Origin: Candidatus Eisenbacteria bacterium
GTDB taxonomy: Bacteria; Desulfobacterota; Binatia; DP-6
DNA: 64,000 nt
Assembly: GCA_035577985.1 (NCBI GenBank)
Contig: DATJZY010000042.1
Coordinates: forward strand, 168,898 to 232,897
Direction: 5' to 3'
Part shown: positions 58,168 through 64,000 of the stretch, piece after piece
How positions within the stretch are numbered: position 1 is the first letter of the stretch
How the letters are laid out: each line of letters starts with the position of its first letter
Translations under genes and position numbers: made by a program
Notes under the pieces: model-generated
What the model was told of the DNA's origin: nothing
Database searches by the model: none
The model's input: the letters and a program-made list of their open reading frames with translations, nothing else

Positions 58168-58707
58168 TCACGACCGCTCGAGCGCGCGCACGCCGGCCAC
58201 GAGACGGGACCGGACGTGCGCGCGCCACGTGGTGTCGTCGAGATCGGCGCCCGCGCCGCCGAACAGCCGGACCAGCCCCGCCAGCGCGTCCTCGCGCATC
58301 GCGACGCTGTGGAGCCGGGTGCCGTAGCGGCCGAACGTCGCCTCCGCAGCCGGACCGTGCGGCGTGACGCCGTAGTACACGTAGGCGACCCGCGTTCCCG
58401 CCGCGGTGTCCGTGAGCTCCCACCCCGTGCTCCCGGTGAGGTCGCCCTCGTCGTACTCGAGCCCGATCCGCACCGGGGCGTGCACCGCCGTGACGCGCGT
58501 CACCCACGATACCTCCCGGCCATCGGGCCGGCCGCCCGTGAAGCGGAAGCGCATCCCGGGGCTGAGCCGCGTCCCGCCCGCGACCGGATCGACGCGCACG
58601 AGCGTCCACCACCGCGCGTAGGTTCCGATGTCGCGCAGCACCGCAAAGCACGCCTCACTCGCGGCGGGGACGACGACGTCGTCGCGGCAGCGGTAGGGCG
58701 CGGCCAT
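58168..58707 (-). CDS. SRPBCC (START-like) ligand-binding protein
   Basis: A 179-residue soluble protein from ATG 58707. The helix-grip pattern is seen in V-V-V-P-A-A-S-E-A-C-F-A-V-L-R-D-I-G-T-Y-A-R-W-W, then a beta sheet (M-R-F-R-F-T-G-G), and a final long helix (L-A-G-L-V-R-L-F-G-G). This is the polyketide cyclase/START fold. Such proteins bind or modify hydrophobic ligands. No catalytic motif seen. It is downstream of the unknown gene at 58714 by 6 bases and likely co-transcribed. Confidence 0.8.
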   Translation of the reverse strand: MAAPYRCRDDVVVPAASEACFAVLRDIGTYARWWTLVRVDPVAGGTRLSPGMRFRFTGGRPDGREVSWVTRVTAVHAPVRIGLEYDEGDLTGSTGWELTDTAAGTRVAYVYYGVTPHGPAAEATFGRYGTRLHSVAMREDALAGLVRLFGGAGADLDDTTWRAHVRSRLVAGVRALERS

Positions 58708-58713
58708 CGCGGG

Positions 58714-59499
58714 CTACCAGAGCTCGTCCGTGTAGGTGTCGGTGCCGACGATCGTCGGCAGCCATGGCGACGCGAACACGACCTCGCCGAGCTTGGACGC
58801 CGCGAGCTCGCGCCCGAGGGTCTCGAAGCGGTGCCAGGTGCGGAGCGGGTCGGTGTCGAGGAAGAAGAGGTGCATGCGGAGGCGCTCCGGCTCGTCGACG
58901 ACCGGAATGTCCATCGGCGCGCCCCGTTGCGGCACCGCCGACCACGACGCGCAGGTGGCGATCGGCGTGCCGGCGATCGCGGGCGGGAGCGCCGCGCGCC
59001 ACCAGGCGTCGACCGCAGCGGCGGAAACGCCCGGCGCGCGCCGCACGGCCAGCATCGCCATGCCGGCGAAGCCGTGATCCAGCGCCAGCTCGATCGGCAC
59101 CGGATCGGCGTCGCGGTAGAGGGTCCACTCGAGGTTGTAGAGGAGCGTGTGCACGTGCGTCCGCGCCGCGAACCCGCGTCCGTTCTGGTAGAGCCAGCGG
59201 ACCTGCTGCCCCGCCCACTCGCGATGCTCGTCGAAGCGATCGGCGTGGATCCAGTAGATGGCGACGTACGAGCCCGCCGTGACGTCGGGCTTCGCGAGCG
59301 CGCTCTCGCGCGGATAGCGCAGTGCCTTCAAGGCGCGCGGCGCGACCCAGCGGCGTCCCGCGAACAACCACGGCCCCACCAGACACCCGGCGTAGAAGTG
59401 ATCCCGCTCGTACCAGCGATTGTACGCGACCTCGTGGCCGCGATGGGGATCGACCATGGTGAGCAGCATGTGTCCGACCTTGACCGGGGAGTCCTGCAT
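58714..59499 (-). CDS. Conserved protein of unknown function (possible dimeric alpha/beta barrel)
   Basis: A 261-residue protein from ATG 59499, supported by its position just downstream of the divergent fucosidase start. The early segment M-V-D-P-H-R-G-H-E-V-A-Y-N-R-W-Y-E-R-D-H-F-Y (Tyr/His-rich) and W-E-x-H pattern resemble EthD/dimeric alpha-beta barrel proteins, but I am not certain. Two similar halves may be present (W-R-A-A-L-P-P near residue 180). It precedes the SRPBCC gene in the same direction, suggesting a joint pathway on hydrophobic substrates. Confidence 0.65.
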   Translation of the reverse strand: MQDSPVKVGHMLLTMVDPHRGHEVAYNRWYERDHFYAGCLVGPWLFAGRRWVAPRALKALRYPRESALAKPDVTAGSYVAIYWIHADRFDEHREWAGQQVRWLYQNGRGFAARTHVHTLLYNLEWTLYRDADPVPIELALDHGFAGMAMLAVRRAPGVSAAAVDAWWRAALPPAIAGTPIATCASWSAVPQRGAPMDIPVVDEPERLRMHLFFLDTDPLRTWHRFETLGRELAASKLGEVVFASPWLPTIVGTDTYTDELW

Positions 59500-59517
59500 C
59501 GAGGATGACGTACTGCG

Positions 59518-60789
59518 ATGTCCGCCGAGAGCGCAACCAGGGATCCCACCGCCGCCTGGTTTCGCGGCGCCCGACTCGGCCTGTTCGTGCACTGGGGCCA
59601 CGGCAGCCAGCGCGGCTGGGAGCTCTCGTGGCCGCTCGTGGGCGGCGTGAAGAACCTCCACCACTGCCAGGACGTGCCCGCCGAGGCGTACCACGCCAAC
59701 GCGCTCACGTTCGCGCCGCGTCCGGGGGCCGCGCGCGCATGGCTGGCGCATGCGAAGCGCTGCGGGATGCGCTACGCCGTCCTCACGACCAAGCACCACG
59801 ACGGCTTCGCGCTCTGGCCGACCCGGACCGCCGACTTCTCGATCGCGCGCACGCCGTACGGCGGCGATCTCGTGCGCGAGTTCGCCGACGCGACGCGCGA
59901 GGCTGGGCTCAAGGTCGGCTTCTACTTCTCCCTGTGCGACTGGCACCACCCGGACTACCCGGCGTTCACTGATGCCGACCGGCCGTATCGATTCGGGATG
60001 GCGCCGCGGCCCACCGACGCGCAGTGGCGGCGCTTCTCCGGCGTCCTCGAAGGCCAGATCCGCGAGCTCCTGACGCAGTACGGGCGCGTCGACCTGCTGT
60101 GGTTCGACGGCGGCTGGGAGCGGAGCGCCGACGCGTGGCGGGCCCACGAGCTGGTGGCGACGATCCGCGAGCTGCAGCCGGGCATCGTCATCAACGATCG
60201 CCTGCCGGGCTGTGGCGACTACGACACGCCCGAGCAGCTCGTCCCGGCCGATCCGCCCGGGCGCACCTGGGAGACCTGCCTCACCATGAACGAGAGCTGG
60301 GCGTGGAATCCCGACGACACCGAGTACAAGTCGTCGCGCGCGCTCGTGCACACCCTGTGCGAGATCGCGGGCAAGGGCGGCAACCTCCTCCTCAACGTCG
60401 GGCCGCGCGGCGACGGCAGCCTCGCGCCCGAGCAGGACGAGCGCCTGCAGGCGATCGGGCGCTGGATGCAGGACTACGGCGAGGCGATCCTCGACACGGG
60501 CGCCGGGCTCGCGCCGTGGCAGTTCTACGGCCCGTCGACACGACGCGGGACGCGCATCTACCTGCACCTCCTGTCGCGCCCCTACGACACCGTCACCGTG
60601 CGCGGTCTTCCGATTCGCCGGGTTCGCGCCGCGACCGAGCTGCGGACAGGGACCGCGCTCGACTTCACCACCCGCTGCGCGATCATCGACGAGCTGTTCA
60701 ACCCCGACCCGAGTGGCGAGGTCACGATCCGCGTGCCGGAGGCGATGCTCGATCCGCTGGCGACCGTGCTCGCGCTCGACGTCGAGTGA
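59518..60789 (+). CDS. Alpha-L-fucosidase (GH29)
   Basis: A 423-residue enzyme from ATG 59518. The TIM barrel begins G-L-F-V-H-W-G and contains T-T-K-H-H-D-G-F, G-F-Y-F-S-L-C-D-W and D-L-L-W-F-D-G-G-W. In the last of these, Asp-197 is the nucleophile. N-L-L-L-N-V-G-P-R-G-D-G-S is the conserved late block. No signal peptide is visible, so it is probably cytoplasmic, cutting imported fucosyl oligosaccharides. It is divergent from the unknown gene at 58714 by 18 bases. Fucose metabolism genes are not adjacent. Confidence 0.92.
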   Translation: MSAESATRDPTAAWFRGARLGLFVHWGHGSQRGWELSWPLVGGVKNLHHCQDVPAEAYHANALTFAPRPGAARAWLAHAKRCGMRYAVLTTKHHDGFALWPTRTADFSIARTPYGGDLVREFADATREAGLKVGFYFSLCDWHHPDYPAFTDADRPYRFGMAPRPTDAQWRRFSGVLEGQIRELLTQYGRVDLLWFDGGWERSADAWRAHELVATIRELQPGIVINDRLPGCGDYDTPEQLVPADPPGRTWETCLTMNESWAWNPDDTEYKSSRALVHTLCEIAGKGGNLLLNVGPRGDGSLAPEQDERLQAIGRWMQDYGEAILDTGAGLAPWQFYGPSTRRGTRIYLHLLSRPYDTVTVRGLPIRRVRAATELRTGTALDFTTRCAIIDELFNPDPSGEVTIRVPEAMLDPLATVLALDVE

Positions 60790-60909
60790 CGTCCATAGCA
60801 TCCGCGATCCGCCGTGCTCCCACCGTCATCGCGACGACGGCCGGGCCGCGGACCGGCGGCGTCGTGACGCCCTTGCGCCGTCATCTGCCGTCGCCGTCAC
60901 GGGCGCGCC

Positions 60910-60925
60910 TGGCATGGTTCCTGCG
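60910..60925 (+). promoter_or_regulatory. Weak sigma-54-like site before Cys-rich protein
   Basis: TGGCATGGTTCCTGCG has GG and GC 10 bases apart but three mismatches. It lies in a 150-base gap that shows no other signal, 14 bases before GTG 60940. It is outside the main island and could be chance. Confidence 0.3.
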
Positions 60926-60939
60926 GGGCCACACCGCCC

Positions 60940-62559
60940 GTGCCGGGGCGATGGACGCGACTCGTGGTGCTCGGTGCGGCAGCGTTCCTCGCTCCCACCG
61001 TCCGCGCCGCCCTCCCGGAGTCGGCCCGCGTCGTGCGCTGCCAGCGCTCGATCGCGCGCGTCGCGCAGCAGTTCGTCCTGCACCGTCGCGCCCTCTACTC
61101 GCGCTGCATCGACGAGGCGCTCCGCTGCGGCGCTCTCCTCGGAAGCGCCCCCGCGTCGGGCGATCCGTGCCTCACGGACGTCGCCGTGCGGTGCAAGCAT
61201 CGGCTGGGCGCGCTCGGACGGCTGCAGTCCCGCGTCGACGTGGCGGCGCTGCGCTGCACGCAGGCGATGCCCGGCGGCGCGGGTCTCCCCGCGGCGACGG
61301 TCCTCGATCCCGACGCGGTCGGCCTCGATCTCGTGAGCGTCTTCTGTCCCGCCGACATCGTCGCGCTCGGCGATCTCGGTGCGGCGGCGCAGTGCCAGGG
61401 CGACGCCCTCGCCTGCACGGCCGACCAGGCTCTGCTCGACGCCGTGCCGCGCGCCGCCGATCTCCTGGCGCGCCTCGGCGTCCCGATCGACGGCTCGGGC
61501 GCGTGTCTCGCCGCCACCCTGTGCGGCAACGGCCGCCTGGACGACGGCGAGGAATGCGACGACGGATCGGCGAATTCCGACGACGTCGCCGACGCGTGCC
61601 GCACCGACTGCTCGCGCCCGTATTGCGGCGACGGTGTCGTCGACCAGGGAGAGGACTGCGACGACGGCGGCACCGACGACGGCGACGGCTGCAGTGCCGC
61701 GTGCGCGTGGGAGCCGGACGCGTGCGGCAACGCCGTCGTCGAGCCGGACGAGGAGTGCGACGACGGCAACCACCACAGCGGCGACGGATGCGCGTCGGAC
61801 TGCACCCTCGAAGCGCCCGCCGCCCGCTGCGGCGACGGCGTCGTCGACGATGGCGAGGACTGCGACGACGGCCCGGCGAACTCGGACGTGCTGCCGGATC
61901 ACTGTCGAACGACGTGCCGCGACCCCAGCTGCGGCGACGGGGCGATCGATCTCGACGCCGGCGAGACGTGCGAGCCGCCCGGCACTCTGCTCTGCAACGA
62001 CGCCTGCACGCTGCGCCTGGGTCCGCTCGGCGCGCGGCGCGAGGCCGTGTCGGGCCCGATCGGCCTGGCCGACTGCCAGGCCGCCACGTCGCGCACGACC
62101 CGTCGCGTCTTCGATGCCCGCCATCGCGGCGTCCTGCGCTGCGTCGGCGGCGTCGTCGCCTGCCTGCTCGGCCCCGCGGCGGACGGTCCCGGCGCCGACG
62201 CGTGTCTCGTGCGCGCGACCAACCGCTGCTTCGCGGTCGTGAACAAGCAGCGCGCGTGGATCGCGCGGCTCGCGCCGCCTCTGGGCGCGCTCTGCGGCCA
62301 GGTGCCCGGCGGGCTACCCGCGCTCCTCGACCAGCAGGCCGGCCTCGGCTTCTCGCGCGACGCGTCGGCGTGCCCGTTCGCCGGCTCCGGCCAGCCGAGC
62401 GTCGACGATCTGGTCGCGTGCGTGCTCTCGCGCAGCGCCTGCGCCGCCGAGCGGGCGGTCGCGCGCGCGGTGCCGCGGGCCTACGAGCTCCTCGCCGAGA
62501 CCGACCTCGATCCCGACACCGACCTCTCGTGCCTCGAGGATCCGTACACGGTCGAGTGA
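60940..62559 (+). CDS. Exported Cys-rich protein with DUF4215 repeats and duplicated helical module
   Basis: A 539-residue protein from GTG 60940, signal peptide to about A-P-T-V-R-A-A. Residues about 25-190 are a Cys-paired helical module (R-C-Q-R-S-I-A...R-C-I-D-E-A-L-R-C). Residues about 190-350 hold five DUF4215-type repeats (C-G-D-G-V-V-D, G-E-D-C-D-D-G, D-G-C). Residues about 365-535 resemble the first module again (D-C-Q-A-A-T...R-C-V-G-G-V-V-A-C). Probably cell-surface or extracellular, like many such proteins in this genome; function unknown. Its last 79 bases overlap the convergent acyltransferase. Confidence 0.82.
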   Translation: MPGRWTRLVVLGAAAFLAPTVRAALPESARVVRCQRSIARVAQQFVLHRRALYSRCIDEALRCGALLGSAPASGDPCLTDVAVRCKHRLGALGRLQSRVDVAALRCTQAMPGGAGLPAATVLDPDAVGLDLVSVFCPADIVALGDLGAAAQCQGDALACTADQALLDAVPRAADLLARLGVPIDGSGACLAATLCGNGRLDDGEECDDGSANSDDVADACRTDCSRPYCGDGVVDQGEDCDDGGTDDGDGCSAACAWEPDACGNAVVEPDEECDDGNHHSGDGCASDCTLEAPAARCGDGVVDDGEDCDDGPANSDVLPDHCRTTCRDPSCGDGAIDLDAGETCEPPGTLLCNDACTLRLGPLGARREAVSGPIGLADCQAATSRTTRRVFDARHRGVLRCVGGVVACLLGPAADGPGADACLVRATNRCFAVVNKQRAWIARLAPPLGALCGQVPGGLPALLDQQAGLGFSRDASACPFAGSGQPSVDDLVACVLSRSACAAERAVARAVPRAYELLAETDLDPDTDLSCLEDPYTVE

Positions 62560-63575
62560 GCGCCCACCCAGGCGTCCATCCGCTTCCACTCGCCGTCGAG
62601 CCAGCCGATCCGCTCCGCGTTCGCGCGTGGCACGTCGCCGGCGCGCACGCGCCAGAACGCAATCCGGATCGTGCGCCCGACCAGGGCCCCGTCCAGCACC
62701 CTGCGCAGCGTCGTCACGCCCTCGAACCCGGTGTGAGCGAGGAAGAGGACGTCGGCGCCGGGGCACGCGTCGAAGAGCCCGAGCGTGCCGCCGAGCTGCG
62801 CCGGGAGCACGTGGGCCAGCGTACGCACACGCCGGTGGCGAACGGGATCGTGCTCCGCGACCCGTGCGAGCGCGCGCCCATGCTTGGCGGGCGTGAACCG
62901 CGTGCCCTCGGGATAGATGAGCACGCCCTCCCCGAGCCCGATGCCGCGCGCCAGATCACGCACGCGAGCGATCTCGCGCGCGCTGTCCTCCGACCCGCGC
63001 GCCACGAACGCGTTCGGCAGCCGGTGCCCGACGACGTCGAGGCACGGATCCCACAGCAGCTCGCGCTTCAGCACGTAGCGCAGGCGAAGTCCGTGGCGGT
63101 GGGCGAGGAAGACGGCCGGGAGCAGCGTGTCGGCGAGGCTCACGTGGCGGGCCAGGACGAGGACCGGGCCCGGCGGCACGGCCTCGTCGCCGTCGATCGC
63201 GACGTCGAAGCGGAACAGCAGCCGGGCCGCACCGAAGAGCACTCGCGCCCACGCCGTCTGGAGCGCGTAGTGCCACGCGAGCCGGCGTGCGTGCGCACGG
63301 ACGAACACGACGCTCCCGAGCGCGCTCGCGAGCAGACCCAGCAGCTCGGCCGCGAAAAAGGCGATGCCGAACAGCACGAGCCGCGTCGCGGCGAGGCGGC
63401 TGCCACGCGCGACATCGACCAGGAAGAGGACCGGAGCAAGGATCGGTGCGAGCCCGACGAGAAGGACGAGCGCCGTGGCGTAGGCCGGAATGGTCACCGC
63501 GCGGCGCCGGAGGCGCGTCGCGACCGTCTCGTCGGCCATGCGAACCGTGAACCACAGGCGCACAGTCTTGCCCAT
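62481..63575 (-). CDS. 1-acyl-glycerol-3-phosphate acyltransferase-like protein
   Basis: A 364-residue membrane-associated enzyme from ATG 63575. Two hydrophobic segments near the N-terminus (about 33-55 and 66-92) precede the acyltransferase motifs: A-R-H-V-S-L-A-D (H-x4-D), then a block with Y-P-E-G-T-R-F-T (the E-G-T-R anchor). These transfer acyl chains from CoA or ACP to glycerol phosphate or lysolipid. Its last residues overlap the Cys-rich gene by 79 bases. The final 25 residues are Ser/Arg-rich and may be a run-on past the real fold. Confidence 0.88.
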   Translation of the reverse strand: MGKTVRLWFTVRMADETVATRLRRRAVTIPAYATALVLLVGLAPILAPVLFLVDVARGSRLAATRLVLFGIAFFAAELLGLLASALGSVVFVRAHARRLAWHYALQTAWARVLFGAARLLFRFDVAIDGDEAVPPGPVLVLARHVSLADTLLPAVFLAHRHGLRLRYVLKRELLWDPCLDVVGHRLPNAFVARGSEDSAREIARVRDLARGIGLGEGVLIYPEGTRFTPAKHGRALARVAEHDPVRHRRVRTLAHVLPAQLGGTLGLFDACPGADVLFLAHTGFEGVTTLRRVLDGALVGRTIRIAFWRVRAGDVPRANAERIGWLDGEWKRMDAWVGAHSTVYGSSRHERSVSGSRSVSARSS

Positions 63576-63650
63576 GGGGGGTCGGGTCGCTCTGCGCGAG
63601 CGAGCCGCGGCATGCGGGTCGCCCGTACCACGAGCGCATCATTCTCGCCC

Positions 63651-63677
63651 CCGACCCAAGACGAAGTCTTGGGTCGG
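63651..63677. terminator. 12-bp perfect hairpin between two minus-strand genes
   Basis: CCGACCCAAGAC and GTCTTGGGTCGG pair around the three-base loop GAA. It lies between the end of the fatty acid hydroxylase gene and the start of the acyltransferase gene, both on the minus strand. Likely terminates the former. No T tract follows. Confidence 0.55.
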
Positions 63678-63681
63678 CCTC

Positions 63682-64000
63682 CTATCGTGGGCCGGCCAAC
63701 ACCTCCGCGTAGCCCTTCGCGAACGTCCCCAAGGCCCGGTCCCAGATCGGGAAGAAGCCGGCATAGTTCCCGCGCACGCGCGCGTGGTGATAGTCGTGAT
63801 GGCGCGCGCCGTCGTTGCCGACGAAGAAGTGGGTGGGCGTCCACGGGAAGTCGTAGCCGCAGTGCCCCTCGGCCGCTTCCCACTGCCGGAAGGCGAACCA
63901 GATCCACAGCACGACGACGTGCGCGCCGACGAGGAGCGGCCCCACGAGCGCCAGCGTGCCCGTGAGCACGTACTCCACCGGGTGCATGTAGTGCCCGGTG
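63682..64000 (-). CDS. Fatty acid hydroxylase/sterol desaturase family protein, C-terminal part
   Basis: The frame is open to the right edge (reading T-G-H-Y before the first Met), so the N-terminus lies outside. About 106 residues are visible: two hydrophobic helices with M-H-P-V-E, then G-A-R-H-H-D-Y-H-H-A-R-V-R-G-N-Y. These are the last His boxes of the integral-membrane diiron hydroxylase family. It probably hydroxylates or desaturates a lipid or sterol-like substrate; the exact substrate cannot be inferred from this fragment. Confidence 0.85.
   Translation of the reverse strand, partial: TGHYMHPVEYVLTGTLALVGPLLVGAHVVVLWIWFAFRQWEAAEGHCGYDFPWTPTHFFVGNDGARHHDYHHARVRGNYAGFFPIWDRALGTFAKGYAEVLAGPR

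Noticed and set aside
60024..63965. Very long plus frame across the fucosidase, Cys-rich and acyltransferase genes
   Set aside because: Arginine- and proline-rich shadow with no domains; three real genes with motifs occupy the same DNA.

Overview
The window is a single piece of a very GC-rich (about 70% by eye) bacterial chromosome, densely coded on both strands. Many neighbouring genes overlap by 4 bases (ATGA, GTGA or TTGA), and there are several GTG and TTG starts. No rRNA, CRISPR array, insertion sequence or phage gene was seen. Secreted proteins with Thr-Pro linkers, DUF4215-type Cys/Asp-Gly repeats and a collagen-like secreted protein with a CRRKE-SLS motif recall uncultured deltaproteobacterial lineages, most likely Candidatus Binatia/Binatota. 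This placement is inferred from gene style, as no marker gene is present.

Layout. 1-9.8 kb: the end of a polytopic membrane protein, a tRNA-Leu(CAG), two secreted proteins (one cut by an in-frame TGA), a K+ channel, an arylsulfatase, a ferritin-like diiron protein and a flavin-type oxidase-fold protein. 9.9-36.4 kb: a stress or dormancy-type island. It holds a c-type cytochrome, a divergent GroEL with a coiled-coil partner, a CDP-archaeol-synthase homologue, and an acetyl-CoA synthetase / 2-oxoacid dehydrogenase E1-E2 / ACP-OsmC operon. It continues with an MgtA-type P-ATPase, a Pcm-erythromycin esterase fusion, a Lon-type protease, a cyclic 2,3-diphosphoglycerate synthetase homologue, carbamate kinase, a HAD-ATPase fusion, Hsp20, a Zn-alcohol dehydrogenase, DUF2267, a wax ester synthase-CBS fusion and a CBS-pair protein. 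36.4-44.5 kb: a porin-cytochrome cluster with an MtrB/PioB-like barrel, 10-heme and 12-heme periplasmic cytochromes, a NapC/NirT tetraheme quinol dehydrogenase, a small cytochrome c and a 10-heme OmcA/MtrC-type surface cytochrome. 44.6-64 kb: ordinary accessory and metabolic genes (SDRs, YfhO-like and GT-C membrane proteins, MFS, modABC, 1-Cys peroxiredoxin, GH29, a Cys-rich secreted protein, an acyltransferase and a partial fatty acid hydroxylase).

How the parts fit. Reading the upstream regions by eye, I find twelve sites shaped like sigma-54 promoters (GG, exactly 10 bases, GC, near the TGGCACG-N4-TTGCW consensus). All lie just upstream of, and point at, the genes of the 9.9-44.5 kb region. 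They appear to tie chaperones, protease, lipid-storage enzyme, CBS proteins, acetyl-CoA metabolism and the extracellular-electron-transfer genes into one regulon. The gene content resembles the mycobacterial DosR dormancy regulon (Hsp20, Tgs1-like acyltransferase, CBS protein, P-type ATPase, erythromycin-esterase and hydrolase proteins) but with a different apparent promoter class and with an electron-export conduit attached.
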